Assembly: GCF_001305575.3 (NCBI RefSeq)
Contig: NZ_CP012373.2
Coordinates: 186,001-250,000, forward strand
DNA from: Beggiatoa leptomitoformis
GTDB taxonomy: Bacteria > Pseudomonadota > Gammaproteobacteria > Beggiatoales > Beggiatoaceae
Length of the DNA stretch: 64,000 nt
Direction: 5' to 3'
This document shows, one piece after another, positions 9,669 through 19,984 of the stretch (the stretch's first letter is position 1; each line of letters starts with the position of its first letter). The translations under genes were made by a program, and so were the position numbers. Under the pieces are notes generated by a model that worked only from the letters and a program-made list of their open reading frames with translations, ran no database searches and had not been told where the DNA came from.

Positions 9669-9694
9669 ACTTGTTCCCGTTATGGGGAACAAGT
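9669..9694 (-). promoter_or_regulatory. Perfect hairpin between aceE and aceF
   Basis: Arms 9669-9678 and 9685-9694 (ACTTGTTCCC and its exact complement) enclose a 6-base loop. There is no T run, so it looks like an RNA-stability or processing structure rather than a terminator. Confidence 0.6.
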
Positions 9695-9706
9695 GCGAGT
9701 TGGGGG

Positions 9707-12376
9707 TTATACCGTCGTTGGATTGGGCTTGTCGGGATTGATGCCATATTTTTGCATGGCTTCCGTGACCTTGTTGACGGGTATATCGCCCATGTCGGCG
9801 AGTCCTTTTAAGGCGGTGATAGCGACGTAGTAGCGGTCGACTTCGAAGAAGGCGCGGAGGGCGGTGCGTCGGTCGCTACGTCCAAAGCCGTCGGTGCCAA
9901 GTACGTAGTAGGGTTGGGTAATGAAGGGGCGGAGTTGGTCGCTGAACAGTTTCATGTAGTCGGTGGCGATAACAACAGGGCCTGCACGTCCTTCTAGGCA
10001 TTGGCTGATATAGGCTTGTTTGGGTTTTTGGTCGGGGTGGAGGAGATTCCAGCGTTGTGTGTCTAGTCCCTCTCGACGGAGTTCGGTGACACTGGGGACG
10101 CTCCAGATATCGGCGTGTATGCCGAAGTCTTGGGCGAGGAGTTCCGCGCCTGCGATGACTTCGCGCAGGATTGAGCCACATCCCATGAGTTGGACTTTTT
10201 TCGTGCCTTTTTTCTTAACGTCGCTTTCTTTAAGTAGATACATGCCTTTGAGGATGCCAGTGGTGTCGAGGTTGGCAGGCATGGCGGGTTGTGGGTAGTT
10301 TTCGTTTAAGGTGGTGATGTAGTAGAAAATGTTTTCTTGGTCTTTGTACATGCGCCGTAAACCGTCTTGGACGATAACAGCGAGTTCATAGCCATAAGTA
10401 GGGTCGTAGGTGACGCAGTTGGGGATGGTTTCTGCCATCAGGTGACTGTGTCCGTCTTGGTGTTGTAGGCCTTCGCCTGCAAGGGTGGTGCGTCCTGATG
10501 TACCGCCAACGAGGAAGCCACGGGCTTGGATGTCACCCGCTGCCCATGCGAGGTCGCCAATGCGTTGGAAGCCGAACATGGAATAGAAGATATAGAAGGG
10601 AATCATGTTAATGCCATGATTGCTGTAGGCAGTACCTGCGGCTATCCATGAGGAGAACGCGCCTGCTTCGTTGATACCTTCTTGTAGAATTTGCCCTTGT
10701 TTATCTTCACGATAAAACATGATTTGGTCGGCATCTTGGGGGCTGTATTTTTGCCCTTCGGAGGAGTAAATGCCGAGTTGGCGGAACATGCCTTCCATAC
10801 CGAATGTGCGCGATTCATCGGGGACGATAGGCACAATGTATTTACCCAGATTTTTATCGCGGGTGAGGATGGTGAGCAGGCGGACAAATGCCATCGTTGT
10901 GGATTGTTCGCGCTCGCCACTGCCTTGTAAGACGCTTTCAAAGGCGTTGAGTTCTGGCACTTCGAGCGGGGCTGCATTGCGTCGACGGGCGGGGAGATAA
11001 CCGCCAAGGGCTTCGCGTCGGGCTTTGAGGTATTGCATTTCGGGGCTGTCTTCGGCGGGGCGGTAGAAAGGCGCGTCAGCAATTTTGTCGTCAGGAATGG
11101 GAATATTGAAACGGTCACGGAATTCTTTAAGCTCTTCCGTCCCCATTTTTTTCTGTTGGTGGGTGATATTTTGGGCTTCGCCTGCACCGCCCATGCCGTA
11201 GCCTTTAATGGTTTTAGCAAGAATAACGGTGGGTTGTCCTGTGTGTTTGGTCGCGGCTGCATAAGCGGCATAGACTTTGTGCGGGTCGTGACCACCGCGA
11301 TTGAGTCGCCATATATCGTCGTCGCTCATATTGGCAACCATTTCTTTGAGTTTTGGATATTTACCGAAAAAATGTTCGCGGGTATAAGCACCGCCTTTGG
11401 CTTTGTAATTCTGATATTCGCCGTCGACGGTTTCTTCCATCAATTTGACGAGTAAACCATCGGTGTCCATTGCAAAAAGTGGGTCCCAATAAGACCCCCA
11501 AATGACTTTAATGACGTTCCAACCTGAGCCACGGAAATCCGCTTCTAACTCTTGAATAATTTTGCCGTTACCGCGTACAGGACCATCTAGGCGTTGTAAG
11601 TTGCAATTGACGACAAAAACGAGGTTGTCGAGTTTTTCTCGTCCTGCGAGGGAAATCGCGCCTAAAGATTCGGGCTCGTCCATTTCGCCATCGCCCATAA
11701 ATGCCCAGACTTTGCGCCCTTCATTATTGCTTAAGCCACGGTCATGTAGGTATTTCATGAAACGGGCTTGATAAATCGCCATTAGGGGACTTAAGCCCAT
11801 GGAGACAGTAGGAAATTGCCAGAAATCGGGCATTAACCAAGGGTGCGGATAGGAAGATAGACCATGCTCGGAGGTAATTTCTTGGCGGAAAAACTCTAGG
11901 TTTTCTTCGGTTAAGCGTCCTTCTAAGAAGGCACGGGCGTAAACACCGGGTGCGGTGTGTCCTTGAATATAAACTAAATCACCACCGTGTTGACTGGTCG
12001 GTGCGTGGAAAAAGTGATTAAAACCAACATCATATAAAGTCGCAGAGGATGCAAAACTTGCGATGTGTCCGCCTAATTCTGTTGTTTTACGATTAGCACG
12101 GACGACCATAGCAAGGGCGTTCCAGCGAATCAGAGAACGGATATTCCATTCTAAGGCGGCATCTCCGGGACTGTGTTCCTCCAAATGGCGGGGGATGGTG
12201 TTGACATAGGCTGTATTTGCGCTGAAGGGTAAATAAGTACCTGAGCGGCGGGCTTTCTCGATTAAAGATTCGAGTAAGAAGTGCGCACGTTCAGAGCCTT
12301 CACGGGCTAATACGGCTTCTAATGCATCTAACCATTCTTGTGTTTCTTGTGGGTCTATGTCGTGGTACTCTGCCAT
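9707..12376 (-). CDS. aceE: Pyruvate dehydrogenase E1, homodimeric type
   Basis: E1 decarboxylates pyruvate on thiamine diphosphate and passes the acetyl group to E2. The 889-residue length matches homodimeric gammaproteobacterial AceE. Recognisable stretches are the N-terminal [16 protein letters not shown]-like region, [20 protein letters not shown]-like sequence with the active-site His, and the thiamine-diphosphate motif [12 protein letters not shown] followed by [14 protein letters not shown]. The C-terminal part contains [10 protein letters not shown] and [18 protein letters not shown] precedes the ATG at 12376. It leads the aceE-aceF operon and is preceded by a 611-base intergenic region with two inverted repeats. 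Confidence 0.97.
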   Translation of the reverse strand: MAEYHDIDPQETQEWLDALEAVLAREGSERAHFLLESLIEKARRSGTYLPFSANTAYVNTIPRHLEEHSPGDAALEWNIRSLIRWNALAMVVRANRKTTELGGHIASFASSATLYDVGFNHFFHAPTSQHGGDLVYIQGHTAPGVYARAFLEGRLTEENLEFFRQEITSEHGLSSYPHPWLMPDFWQFPTVSMGLSPLMAIYQARFMKYLHDRGLSNNEGRKVWAFMGDGEMDEPESLGAISLAGREKLDNLVFVVNCNLQRLDGPVRGNGKIIQELEADFRGSGWNVIKVIWGSYWDPLFAMDTDGLLVKLMEETVDGEYQNYKAKGGAYTREHFFGKYPKLKEMVANMSDDDIWRLNRGGHDPHKVYAAYAAATKHTGQPTVILAKTIKGYGMGGAGEAQNITHQQKKMGTEELKEFRDRFNIPIPDDKIADAPFYRPAEDSPEMQYLKARREALGGYLPARRRNAAPLEVPELNAFESVLQGSGEREQSTTMAFVRLLTILTRDKNLGKYIVPIVPDESRTFGMEGMFRQLGIYSSEGQKYSPQDADQIMFYREDKQGQILQEGINEAGAFSSWIAAGTAYSNHGINMIPFYIFYSMFGFQRIGDLAWAAGDIQARGFLVGGTSGRTTLAGEGLQHQDGHSHLMAETIPNCVTYDPTYGYELAVIVQDGLRRMYKDQENIFYYITTLNENYPQPAMPANLDTTGILKGMYLLKESDVKKKGTKKVQLMGCGSILREVIAGAELLAQDFGIHADIWSVPSVTELRREGLDTQRWNLLHPDQKPKQAYISQCLEGRAGPVVIATDYMKLFSDQLRPFITQPYYVLGTDGFGRSDRRTALRAFFEVDRYYVAITALKGLADMGDIPVNKVTEAMQKYGINPDKPNPTTV

Positions 12377-12528
12377 AACAAGTCCTTCCTTAATTATTTG
12401 GGTAATAAAATAAACTCATCGCGGGCATGTAATGCACAGGATGAGGGATAGGGGGGATGCACACCTTTTGAGTGACCAAATCCCCGATTTCCTAACCTTG
12501 CCTAAAGGCGGAAATAAGGCGTTGTGTC

Positions 12529-12562
12529 GGTAGGATAAACAAGTGGTTATGTTAATCCTACC
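12529..12562 (-). promoter_or_regulatory. Hairpin in the aceE upstream region
   Basis: Arms 12529-12540 and 12551-12562 (GGTAGGATAAAC / GTTAATCCTACC) match at 11 of 12 positions with a 10-base loop. It lies about 150 bases upstream of aceE and could be an operator or leader structure. It does not match the PdhR consensus. Confidence 0.45.
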
Positions 12563-12844
12563 AATACGTCAAAACGACAATGTAGCGTGTGAATTCCTTT
12601 GGTATGTTGTGGGATTCATTATTGCTATAGACATGCTGGGATGTCTTGATTATTTATCTATTATACGATTTATCGTGTAAGAACAGAATAAACTAACCAA
12701 TAATCTTGTGCTGCATAACAACATAAGGAATACCAAACGATTCAGACAGCTTTATTTTTGTCTGTTTGTATGATTTAAGGATGGGGATATTAAGCTGGGG
12801 TGTAAGAATGGTAGGTGTTGGAAGTGCTAAATAGACAAGATAGA

Positions 12845-12892
12845 ATTTCCAGAATTATTAACCTTATTTTTGTACCTGCTAATTCTGGAAAT
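12845..12892. repeat. Perfect 13-bp inverted repeat downstream of dnaN
   Basis: ATTTCCAGAATTA at 12845-12857 is exactly complementary to 12880-12892, separated by 22 bases. It lies about 95 bases past the dnaN stop. There is no T tract in the dnaN direction, so terminator status is doubtful; a protein-binding site or mobile-element footprint is possible. Confidence 0.55.
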
Positions 12893-12987
12893 CTTAACTT
12901 AGACATTCTGATATTTGTTGTTTTTAGCACTACCTTTTGCACAGTGGAGAATTTACTGTTACGATTTTTTAATAAAAACAAGCAAGT

Positions 12988-14121
12988 TTATAAACGCATT
13001 GGCATGATAACGTATTTGGTGTGTTCAATCTCTTTCGGTTTAATCAGGCAACTGGCATTTATATCACCAAAGCATAATTCAACTTCTTTGGTCATAATGG
13101 CGTTTAAAACGTCTAGTAAATACGTAACATTAAAGCCAATTTCAAAGGCTTCACCGTCATAGTCAACTTCTAGTTCTTCTTCTGCTTCTTCTTGTTCGGG
13201 GTTGCGGGCTGTAATAATGAGCCGTTGTGGATTAAAACTAAGGCGCACACCTTTATATTTTTCATTGGATAAAATGGACGCGCGTGATAGGGATTGTTTT
13301 AAAACATCGCAAGAAGTTGTTATAAATTTATCAGGATAGGCAGGAATCACGCCGCGATAATCAGGAAAACGCCCATCAATTAACTTACTGCTCAATACGA
13401 TACGGTCGGCAAAAGAAAATTTTATGTAGTTATCATAGACAGAAACGGTAATTTGCGCGTCAGCATTATCATTGAGCATTCGTGCTAATTCGTTGACAGC
13501 TTTGCGCGGAATGATAACTTGCGTCGGCTCAACCCCTTCTAAGGTAAATGTTTCTTTTGCCATCGCTAAACGGTGTCCATCGGTTGCGACTACCGCTAAT
13601 TCACCGGGCATTAAATCAAATAATAAACCATTTAAATAGTAGCGAACATCTTGTTGCGCCATAGAAAATTGGGTTTGCGCTAGTAAATCGCGGAGTGTGC
13701 GTTGCGCAACGGAGAATGTAAAACGTAACGTTGTTTCTGATTGTTTATCGGCGGAAAGGGTAGGAAATTCTTCTGCATTTAACGTTGATAATGTAAAACG
13801 ACTGCGTCCTGATTTGATTGATACACGACTTTCTGCATCGGTTTGGATTTCAATTTGAGTGCTATCGTTTAAAGAACGGCAAATATCAAGAAATTTACGG
13901 GCAGGAATGGTGGTGCGCCCTTCTACAATCTCGTTTTCTGCATCTAAAGGGATACAGCAGGAAATTTCAATTTCTGCATCAGTTGCAGTGAGGTATAGTG
14001 TTTGCTCTTTTACCTCAACAAGGGTATTGCCTAAAATAGGCAATGTTTGACGAGGCTCAACAGCACCATTGACCATTTTTAAGGGGTTTATTAAATCTTT
14101 ACGAACTATGGTTAATTTCAT
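12988..14121 (-). CDS. dnaN: DNA polymerase III beta subunit (sliding clamp)
   Basis: The ring-shaped processivity clamp holds polymerase III on DNA. The 377-residue length fits, and it carries MKLTIVRKDLINPL at the start, NTLVEV near residue 33, ATDGHRLA in the second domain and a C-terminal YVIMPMRL, the region bound by clamp partners. AGGA stands 7 bases ahead of the ATG. It lies 130 bases downstream of dnaA on the same strand and was probably co-transcribed with it. Confidence 0.97.
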   Translation of the reverse strand: MKLTIVRKDLINPLKMVNGAVEPRQTLPILGNTLVEVKEQTLYLTATDAEIEISCCIPLDAENEIVEGRTTIPARKFLDICRSLNDSTQIEIQTDAESRVSIKSGRSRFTLSTLNAEEFPTLSADKQSETTLRFTFSVAQRTLRDLLAQTQFSMAQQDVRYYLNGLLFDLMPGELAVVATDGHRLAMAKETFTLEGVEPTQVIIPRKAVNELARMLNDNADAQITVSVYDNYIKFSFADRIVLSSKLIDGRFPDYRGVIPAYPDKFITTSCDVLKQSLSRASILSNEKYKGVRLSFNPQRLIITARNPEQEEAEEELEVDYDGEAFEIGFNVTYLLDVLNAIMTKEVELCFGDINASCLIKPKEIEHTKYVIMPMRL

Positions 14122-14251
14122 GAATCGTTCCTGCTGAGGCTAAGCAACTAAATCTTAAAGGAAATAAGTGATACTTATTATAAGCGTTTCATTTGGAATT
14201 CTAAATAGGGGAATTATCTTGCGCTTCAGCAAGCCGTAAATGCCATCTGTT

Positions 14252-15610
14252 TTAGTGTGAAAGTCTTTTTAATAAGTGACTATAGTCTTGCTGTATTTGT
14301 TGGTCGGCTGTTTTGAGTTTTGCGACTGTACGACAGCTATAAAGCACGGTGCTATGGTCACGTCCACCAAATGCGTCACCGATTTCAGGCAGGCTATGTT
14401 GAGTGAGTTCTTTTGCTAAGCTCATCGCAATTTGACGTGGTCTAGCAATTTGACGTGTTCGTTGACGTGAACGCATGGTTGAAACAGGTACTCTAAAATA
14501 GTCTGCAACCGTTTTTTGAATAATCGCTAAGGTAATTAACGCTGATTGTGCATGACTAAGCAGGTCTTTTAATGTTTCTTGTACATTCTCTAAGGTAATA
14601 ACTGCGTTAGTAAAGCGTGCGGTCGCAATGATGCGGTGTAATGCACCTTCTAATTCTCTCACATTAGATTGAATATGATATGCAATAAAATAAGCCACTT
14701 CTTCAGGTAACACTGTTTGGGCAAGACGGGCTTTTGCATGAATAATGGCAACTCGAGTTTCTAAATCGGGTTGTTCTACGGCAACGGCTAGACCACAGCT
14801 AAAACGTGATTTTAAGCGTTCTTCAATTCCTTGTAGATTTTGTGGCGGACGATCACAGGTAAAAATAATTTGTTTTTGATTATCAAATAAATAATTGAAT
14901 GTATGAAATAACTCTTCTTGCGATTGGGCTTTATTCATAAAAAACTGCACATCATCAATTAATAAAGTGTCAACTGATCGATAGTGCCGTTTAAATTCAT
15001 TCATTTTTTTTTCATGTAAGGCTTTCACCATCTCACTCACGAATCGTTCAGAAGGAACGTATAAAACACGCGAATAGGGTTGTTTTTGTAAAATTTGATT
15101 ACCAACAGCATGAATCAGATGGGTTTTACCTAAGCCAACACCACCATAAATAAATAATGGATTATAAAGACTTGGTTCAGTTGCCGCTTGTTGGGCTGAG
15201 GACAAGGCAATTTGATTTGATTTACCTGCAACAAAATGATTAAAGAGTAATTTAGGATTGAGATGATTAACAATAGGACTTATTGTCGCGGTGCTAGCTA
15301 CTGTCGCTGTCGTGTTGATAACTTTCAACGTTTGCGCGGGGGGTGGACTACTGACAGAAACACGACTATTACCGACTTGCAGGGCGAGTTGAGGCGTACC
15401 ATTAGGACGCAGACGAACTAACAAATCCGTGATACGCTGACTATAGTGTTGCTTTACATAATCCATAACAAAGCGATTAGGCGCAAGGAGTCGTAGAGTT
15501 TGAGCGTCTTCGAGTGCTTGTAATGGACGTATCCAAACATTAAAGTCTTGCCCTGACAACTCACGCTCTAATGTTTTTAGACACTCACTCCACAGTTTTG
15601 TGGATACCAA
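14252..15610 (-). CDS. dnaA: Chromosomal replication initiator DnaA (TTG start)
   Basis: DnaA binds oriC and opens DNA for replication. The 452-residue protein has the N-terminal helicase-loading domain (LWSECLKTLERELSGQDFN), AAA+ Walker A GGVGLGKTHL, Walker B LLIDDVQFF and the C-terminal DNA-binding helix-turn-helix with the signature GGRDHSTVLYSC. The start is chosen as TTG at 15610, because GGAGG stands 6 bases upstream and the protein then begins right at the family N-terminus; the upstream ATG would add 11 unlike residues. The first codons of the gene contain TGTGGATAC, one base off a DnaA box. Confidence 0.95.
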   Translation of the reverse strand: MVSTKLWSECLKTLERELSGQDFNVWIRPLQALEDAQTLRLLAPNRFVMDYVKQHYSQRITDLLVRLRPNGTPQLALQVGNSRVSVSSPPPAQTLKVINTTATVASTATISPIVNHLNPKLLFNHFVAGKSNQIALSSAQQAATEPSLYNPLFIYGGVGLGKTHLIHAVGNQILQKQPYSRVLYVPSERFVSEMVKALHEKKMNEFKRHYRSVDTLLIDDVQFFMNKAQSQEELFHTFNYLFDNQKQIIFTCDRPPQNLQGIEERLKSRFSCGLAVAVEQPDLETRVAIIHAKARLAQTVLPEEVAYFIAYHIQSNVRELEGALHRIIATARFTNAVITLENVQETLKDLLSHAQSALITLAIIQKTVADYFRVPVSTMRSRQRTRQIARPRQIAMSLAKELTQHSLPEIGDAFGGRDHSTVLYSCRTVAKLKTADQQIQQDYSHLLKRLSH

Positions 15611-15910
15611 TTTAAACCTCCAAAAATAAAATTTAAGAAACAAACAAAATGGGGTAATGAGTTTATACTGCTTACCCTGTATAATCTAGTTGTTAAATAA
15701 CCTGCTATTTATTGAAAATGGTATTGATTTTATTATAAAAAAATATTTTTTCATAAAGAAATGTTGTTTAAAATTTAGCTTTTACATCAATATGATATAT
15801 CGGTAAATGCTTGAGCAAATTTTTTTTTTTGACCTTCGTCTATTGACAAGGTTTTTTCAGAAAAAATACAATTGTCTGTTTAACTACTCGATTACTAGAG
15901 GGGAAATCCC
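15611..15910. other. dnaA-rpmH divergent intergenic region
   Basis: About 300 AT-rich bases separate the divergently transcribed dnaA and rpmH. This is where oriC lies in pseudomonads, but I find no DnaA boxes matching TTATNCACA on either strand here. It carries the rpmH promoter on the right and presumably the dnaA promoter on the left, which I could not place firmly. Confidence 0.6.
15843..15872 (+). promoter_or_regulatory. Sigma70-type promoter for rpmH-rnpA
   Basis: TTGACA at 15843-15848 and TACAAT at 15867-15872 are 18 bases apart, a near-consensus pair about 40 bases before the rpmH ATG. Confidence 0.75.
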
Positions 15911-16045
15911 ATGAAAAGAACATTCCAACCCAGTCTTATTGTTCGTAAACGTCGTCACGGATTCCGTGCGCGGATGCAAACCCGTAGCGGCAGACTCATC
16001 ATTAAAGCACGTCGTGCAAAAGGACGGCATCGTCTGAGTGCTTAA
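15911..16045 (+). CDS. rpmH: 50S ribosomal protein L34
   Basis: The 44-residue, very basic protein begins [20 protein letters not shown] and ends [11 protein letters not shown], matching L34 end to end. It is preceded by a strong promoter and AGAGGGGA. Its stop overlaps the next start (TAATG), coupling it to rnpA. Confidence 0.98.
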   Translation: MKRTFQPSLIVRKRRHGFRARMQTRSGRLIIKARRAKGRHRLSA

Positions 16046-16413
16046 TGGACGAGGTGCTGCATTATGCGTTTAGCCGTCAGCAACGTCTGCTAAAATCAGC
16101 CGATTTTAAAAAAGTTTTTGAAAAGTCCTATAAGTCGGGTGATCGCTATCTCACAGTGCTTGCCCGTGCCAATGGCTTTCCACAAGCTCGGCTGGGTTTA
16201 GCAATTGCTAAAAAGCAGATTAAATTGGCGGTTATGCGTAACCGCGTTAAACGTCTTGTACGTGATAGTTTTCGTCTTCATCAACACACGTTGGCGGGAT
16301 TGGATTGTGTAGTATTAGCCCGACAAAACTTAGCCGACATTGATAACTCCACTCTGTTATGTTCATTAACAAAGCATTGGCGGGTGTTAGCCGCACAATG
16401 CAAAAAGTCTTGA
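16045..16413 (+). CDS. rnpA: Ribonuclease P protein component
   Basis: The basic cofactor of RNase P helps the catalytic RNA trim tRNA 5' leaders. The 122-residue protein contains F...[12 protein letters not shown] near the start and the RNR signature [12 protein letters not shown] at about 71-82. The ATG overlaps the rpmH stop by one base and its end overlaps yidD, the usual rpmH-rnpA-yidD-yidC arrangement. Confidence 0.97.
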   Translation: MDEVLHYAFSRQQRLLKSADFKKVFEKSYKSGDRYLTVLARANGFPQARLGLAIAKKQIKLAVMRNRVKRLVRDSFRLHQHTLAGLDCVVLARQNLADIDNSTLLCSLTKHWRVLAAQCKKS

Positions 16414-16634
16414 TTCTCTTGATTCAAGGCTATCGTCTTTTCATTAGCCCCTATCTAGGGCAACATTGTCGATTTCACCCAAGCTGTTCTGAATATGCCC
16501 AAATTGCCATCCGTGAACACGGCGTGCTACAGGGTTTATGGTTAGCTATTAGACGCTTGTTCCGTTGTAACCCTTGGCATGAGGGTGGTTATGACCCTGT
16601 GCCTGAGCGAAGGAAACCTGATCAACATGGATAA
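16398..16634 (+). CDS. yidD: Membrane protein insertion efficiency factor YidD
   Basis: The 78-residue protein reads as a typical YidD: an amphipathic helix ending [10 protein letters not shown], then [12 protein letters not shown] and [14 protein letters not shown], with the conserved Cys residues. It assists YidC-dependent insertion at the inner membrane. The ATG at 16398 is preferred over 16359 because it starts exactly at the family N-terminus; it overlaps the rnpA end by 16 bases and the yidC start by 8. Confidence 0.93.
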   Translation: MQKVLILLIQGYRLFISPYLGQHCRFHPSCSEYAQIAIREHGVLQGLWLAIRRLFRCNPWHEGGYDPVPERRKPDQHG

Positions 16635-18321
16635 TATCAGACTCATCCTGATTTTTACCCTGCTATTCATTTTGTTACTGATTTATCAACAATGGCAACT
16701 CGATTACGGACCAAAACCTGTAAGCACTGCACCTGTTGCAATGAATCCTTTATCGGCGAATGGTAATCCCGTTACAAATACTGCTAACGAATTGCCACCC
16801 AGCATCTTAGATAAGAGTCATCAAGCAACCGCAACTGCTTTGCCAGATGTGCCTTCAACCCAGAGCATATTGCCCCGTCAAACAGCCATTACGGTAGAAA
16901 CTGATGTTTTAAAACTAGAGATTAATAGCGTTGGGGGGGATATTCGGCAAATTGCATTACCTAAATATCCTGTCAGTTTAGAAGAAGCTAATAAACCTTT
17001 TCAACTACTTAACGATACACTGCCTAATCTGTTTGTTGCACAGTCTGGTTTATTGCCCGCAGACTATGCACCTTCGCATCAAACCGTTTATCAAAGCACA
17101 GAAACGCAATACCATTTAGCTGATGGCGAACAAACCTTAAACGTTGTTTTAACATGGCACAATGCGCAAGGGATTCAAGTTGAGAAAATCTATACCTTTA
17201 CACGTGGCAGTTATGTCGTACAAGTAAAACACCATGTAAAAAATAATAGCGATGCACCATGGCAAGTACGGCAATACGCGCAATTCCAACGTACCCAAGT
17301 TGCAGAAGCAGGGCAATCCAGTTTTATTCATACTTACATGGGGGGAGCAATAGCAAGCCCTAACAGTCGGTATGAAAAATTAACTTTCGCCAACATCAAC
17401 GATGACAAACTGAATCAAGAAAAACGTCCAAGCTGGGCAAATGGCTGGGCGGCAATGATTCAACACTATTTTGTCAGCGCGTGGGTTCCAGATAAAGAAC
17501 AACTATTTAACTACTATACCAACGTTATCAAACAAGGACAGCGGTATGTATTAGGGTTTTATGGACAACTAGAAACCATTGCCCCTAAAACAGAACACGA
17601 ATTTAATCTCCAATTTTATGCAGGCCCTAAAATTCAAGACCACTTAGGCGCGCTCGCACCCGGATTGGAACTCACCGTTGATTACGGCTGGTTCTGGTTT
17701 ATTTCACAACCCCTATTCTGGTTACTTTCCTTATTACACAGCTTCTTTGGTAACTGGGGCTGGGCAATTATCATTTTAACTTTAATGATTAAACTTGCCT
17801 TTTTCCATTTGTCTGCAACCAGTTACAAATCAATGGCAAACATGCGTCGTGTCCAACCCCGTTTAATGTCAATTAAAGAACGTTACGGCGATGATCGGGC
17901 AAAGATGAATCAAGCCCTCATGGACTTGTATAAAAAGGAAAAAATTAACCCTTTGGGCGGTTGTTTGCCGATTTTGGTACAAATCCCCGTGTTTATTGCT
18001 TTATATTGGGTGTTACTAGAAAGTGTAGAATTGCGTCAAGCCGATTTTATTTTATGGTTAAACGACTTATCGCGTCCTGACCCCTTCTTTGTGTTGCCTC
18101 TTATCATGGGCGCAACCATGTTATTACAGCAAAAACTTAACCCTGCGCCTATAGACCCAATGCAGCAAAAAGTGATGATGGCATTACCCTTAGTATTTAC
18201 GGTATTTTTTGCCTTTTTCCCTTCAGGTTTAGTATTATATTGGGTTGTAAACAACAGCTTATCTATTGCCCAACAATGGGTTATTACGAAAAAAGTAGTT
18301 GGTGAAGTAAAACTGGATTAA
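16627..18321 (+). CDS. yidC: Membrane protein insertase YidC
   Basis: YidC inserts and folds inner-membrane proteins, alone or with SecYEG. The 564-residue protein has an N-terminal transmembrane helix (about 5-22), a variable linker and periplasmic beta domain (about 85-330), and the conserved C-terminal core with helices from about 350 to 540, including [18 protein letters not shown] and [20 protein letters not shown]. The ATG at 16627 starts the protein [10 protein letters not shown]; an upstream start would lie inside yidD. A strong terminator follows 16 bases after the stop, so mnmE, commonly next in line, is not in this operon. Confidence 0.97.
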   Translation: MDNIRLILIFTLLFILLLIYQQWQLDYGPKPVSTAPVAMNPLSANGNPVTNTANELPPSILDKSHQATATALPDVPSTQSILPRQTAITVETDVLKLEINSVGGDIRQIALPKYPVSLEEANKPFQLLNDTLPNLFVAQSGLLPADYAPSHQTVYQSTETQYHLADGEQTLNVVLTWHNAQGIQVEKIYTFTRGSYVVQVKHHVKNNSDAPWQVRQYAQFQRTQVAEAGQSSFIHTYMGGAIASPNSRYEKLTFANINDDKLNQEKRPSWANGWAAMIQHYFVSAWVPDKEQLFNYYTNVIKQGQRYVLGFYGQLETIAPKTEHEFNLQFYAGPKIQDHLGALAPGLELTVDYGWFWFISQPLFWLLSLLHSFFGNWGWAIIILTLMIKLAFFHLSATSYKSMANMRRVQPRLMSIKERYGDDRAKMNQALMDLYKKEKINPLGGCLPILVQIPVFIALYWVLLESVELRQADFILWLNDLSRPDPFFVLPLIMGATMLLQQKLNPAPIDPMQQKVMMALPLVFTVFFAFFPSGLVLYWVVNNSLSIAQQWVITKKVVGEVKLD

Positions 18322-18337
18322 GTCTCATTAAATCCAT

Positions 18338-18369
18338 AAAAAAAGGGTGAGTGATTCACCCTTTTTTTT
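18338..18369 (+). terminator. Rho-independent terminator after yidC
   Basis: A GGGTGA/TCACCC stem extended by A/T pairs (arms 18338-18350 and 18356-18368) has a 5-base loop and ends in eight T. Confidence 0.92.
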
Positions 18370-18599
18370 ACCCTGTCAAATGTCACCCTATTAGCAAATA
18401 TAGATAAAGTTAAAGTGTATAAGTGATAGTGTCACAAACCAAATTTGCAGAATGAATAGAATTCAAAGATAAAAATTAGCACCGTTAAATGCAGTCTCAC
18501 ACAGAAGAAAAAGAAAATTAATGCTAGAATCAGGGAAAAAATGAAAGGCTTATGTTTCTAACGATATTACTGTAAACCGTCATGATTGAGGACAGTTCG

Positions 18600-19922
18600 A
18601 TGAGTAAAAAACAAATTGGTGCGTTATTACTAGTGGGTATTTTTCTACAACCCGCCCAAGCAGATACCTTGCCAGAAGTGATTAAACGCACTTTAAACAA
18701 TAACCCTGATGTACTGATTACCACAAACACACGGCTTGCAGTTGACCAAGCGCTACGCCAAGCTCGCGCAAACTATTTACCTTCTATCGAATTAAATGGT
18801 GGTTATGGACGAGAAAAAAGTGACAATCCAACCACTCAAGCACAAACAGGCGGCGATAGAAGCCTAAATCGCAGTGAATTAAGTTTAACTGTGTCACAAA
18901 CCTTATTTGATGGATTTAGCACACGCTATGCCGTAGAAAATCAAAGTGCGCAAGTTGAATCCGCTGCGCATCGTGTTGCAGATGTTTCAGAAATCATTGC
19001 ATTACGCACGACTGAAGTCTATATCGACGTTTTTCGTCGGAAAGAACTACTCGAATTAGCAAAAGACAATTTAGTAACGCATCAAAAAACGTTAGACCAA
19101 GTGCGCGAAGTAGTAGAAAGTGGCGCAAGGGGTAAAGCCGATTTGCAACAAACGGAAAGCCGTCTAGCCCTTGCTAACTCTAATCTCATTAATGCACAAG
19201 GGAATTTACGCGACGCAGAAGCCAGCTATAAACGTGTAACAGATGAGTTGCCCAAAAACTTAGAGAAAGTTAATACAGATGCAGTTCGCCAAGCAATCCC
19301 AAGAAGTATAGAAGCCTTAATCGATCTTGCCTTACAAAATCACCCTTCCATACTCTCAGCCCAAGCAGACTTAGCCGCTGCTGAAGCCGCTTACCAACAA
19401 TCTGGCGCAAATTACATGCCGCATGTTTATGTAGAATTAGGCGCGAGTAAAAACGAAAATTTAGATGGGGTTGAAGGCGACAATGATGATTTAAGTGCTA
19501 TGTTAAAAATGCGTTACAACCTCTACAAAGGCGGTGCTGACAGTGCTAAACGCGCCGAAACTGCAAAACGCATCGATGTCGCAAAAGAAACACTACGCCG
19601 TAATCAACGCATTGTAGAAGAAAATGCTAAACTCGCTTGGAACAGCATGATAACCATTCGGGAACGCTTGCAATATATTCAACAACATGTTGATGCAACA
19701 AGCTTAGTTTTATCCTCATACCGTGAGCAATTTAAACTAGGACAACGCAGCCTCTTAGACGTGTTAGATTCAGAAAATGAATTATTCAGTGCGCGTTCAA
19801 CCCTCACAGCGGGACAATACACTGAATTATTAAGCCTGTTTAATGTATTAGAAAGTTCAGGCATGTTATTACAAACTTTAAGTATTCCGCGTCCAACCGA
19901 AGCGGCAATACAGAAAGATTGA
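18600..19922 (+). CDS. TolC-family outer membrane channel protein (type I secretion)
   Basis: The 440-residue protein starts with a signal peptide (ALLLVGIFLQPAQA, cut near residue 22) and carries two repeated outer-membrane-factor halves: LPEVIKRTLNNNPDV with VSQTLFDGFSTR in the first, and IDLALQNHPSILSAQADLAAAEA with MRYNLYKGG in the second. That is the TolC fold, a trimeric barrel plus helical tunnel that docks on inner-membrane exporters. The start at 18600 has GAGGA 7 bases upstream. No ABC or membrane-fusion partner is adjacent. Confidence 0.9.
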   Translation: MSKKQIGALLLVGIFLQPAQADTLPEVIKRTLNNNPDVLITTNTRLAVDQALRQARANYLPSIELNGGYGREKSDNPTTQAQTGGDRSLNRSELSLTVSQTLFDGFSTRYAVENQSAQVESAAHRVADVSEIIALRTTEVYIDVFRRKELLELAKDNLVTHQKTLDQVREVVESGARGKADLQQTESRLALANSNLINAQGNLRDAEASYKRVTDELPKNLEKVNTDAVRQAIPRSIEALIDLALQNHPSILSAQADLAAAEAAYQQSGANYMPHVYVELGASKNENLDGVEGDNDDLSAMLKMRYNLYKGGADSAKRAETAKRIDVAKETLRRNQRIVEENAKLAWNSMITIRERLQYIQQHVDATSLVLSSYREQFKLGQRSLLDVLDSENELFSARSTLTAGQYTELLSLFNVLESSGMLLQTLSIPRPTEAAIQKD

Positions 19923-19984
19923 TTAGAGCGTTATAATGCGCAATTTATTGACAGGGGCAGTTATCTGCCTATTGATGGAGTAAT

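Larger units (their letters stand above)
12377..12987. other. Intergenic region between dnaN and aceE
   Basis: No gene of its own is supported here; the small frames are unlike any protein I know. It holds two inverted repeats (12529-12562 and 12845-12892), probably the aceE promoter and leader and the end of the dnaN transcript. recF and gyrB, which commonly follow dnaN, are absent. Confidence 0.6.

Noticed and set aside
9196-9741. 181-residue rightward frame opposite aceF
   Set aside because: It is antisense to the lipoyl linker region and is low in complexity, so it is a composition shadow of aceF.
10642-11295. 217-residue leftward frame inside aceE
   Set aside because: It lies in another frame of the well-matched aceE gene and reads like no protein family.
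12790-13162. Short frames around the dnaN end and the aceE upstream spacer
   Set aside because: They have no ribosome site and no recognisable sequence; the rightward one is mostly antisense to dnaN.
15589-15604. TCCACA-GTTT-TGTGGA palindrome at the dnaA start
   Set aside because: It encodes the conserved Ser-Thr-Lys-Leu-Trp start of DnaA. It resembles two near-DnaA boxes, but a single coding coincidence is not enough to call an autoregulatory site.
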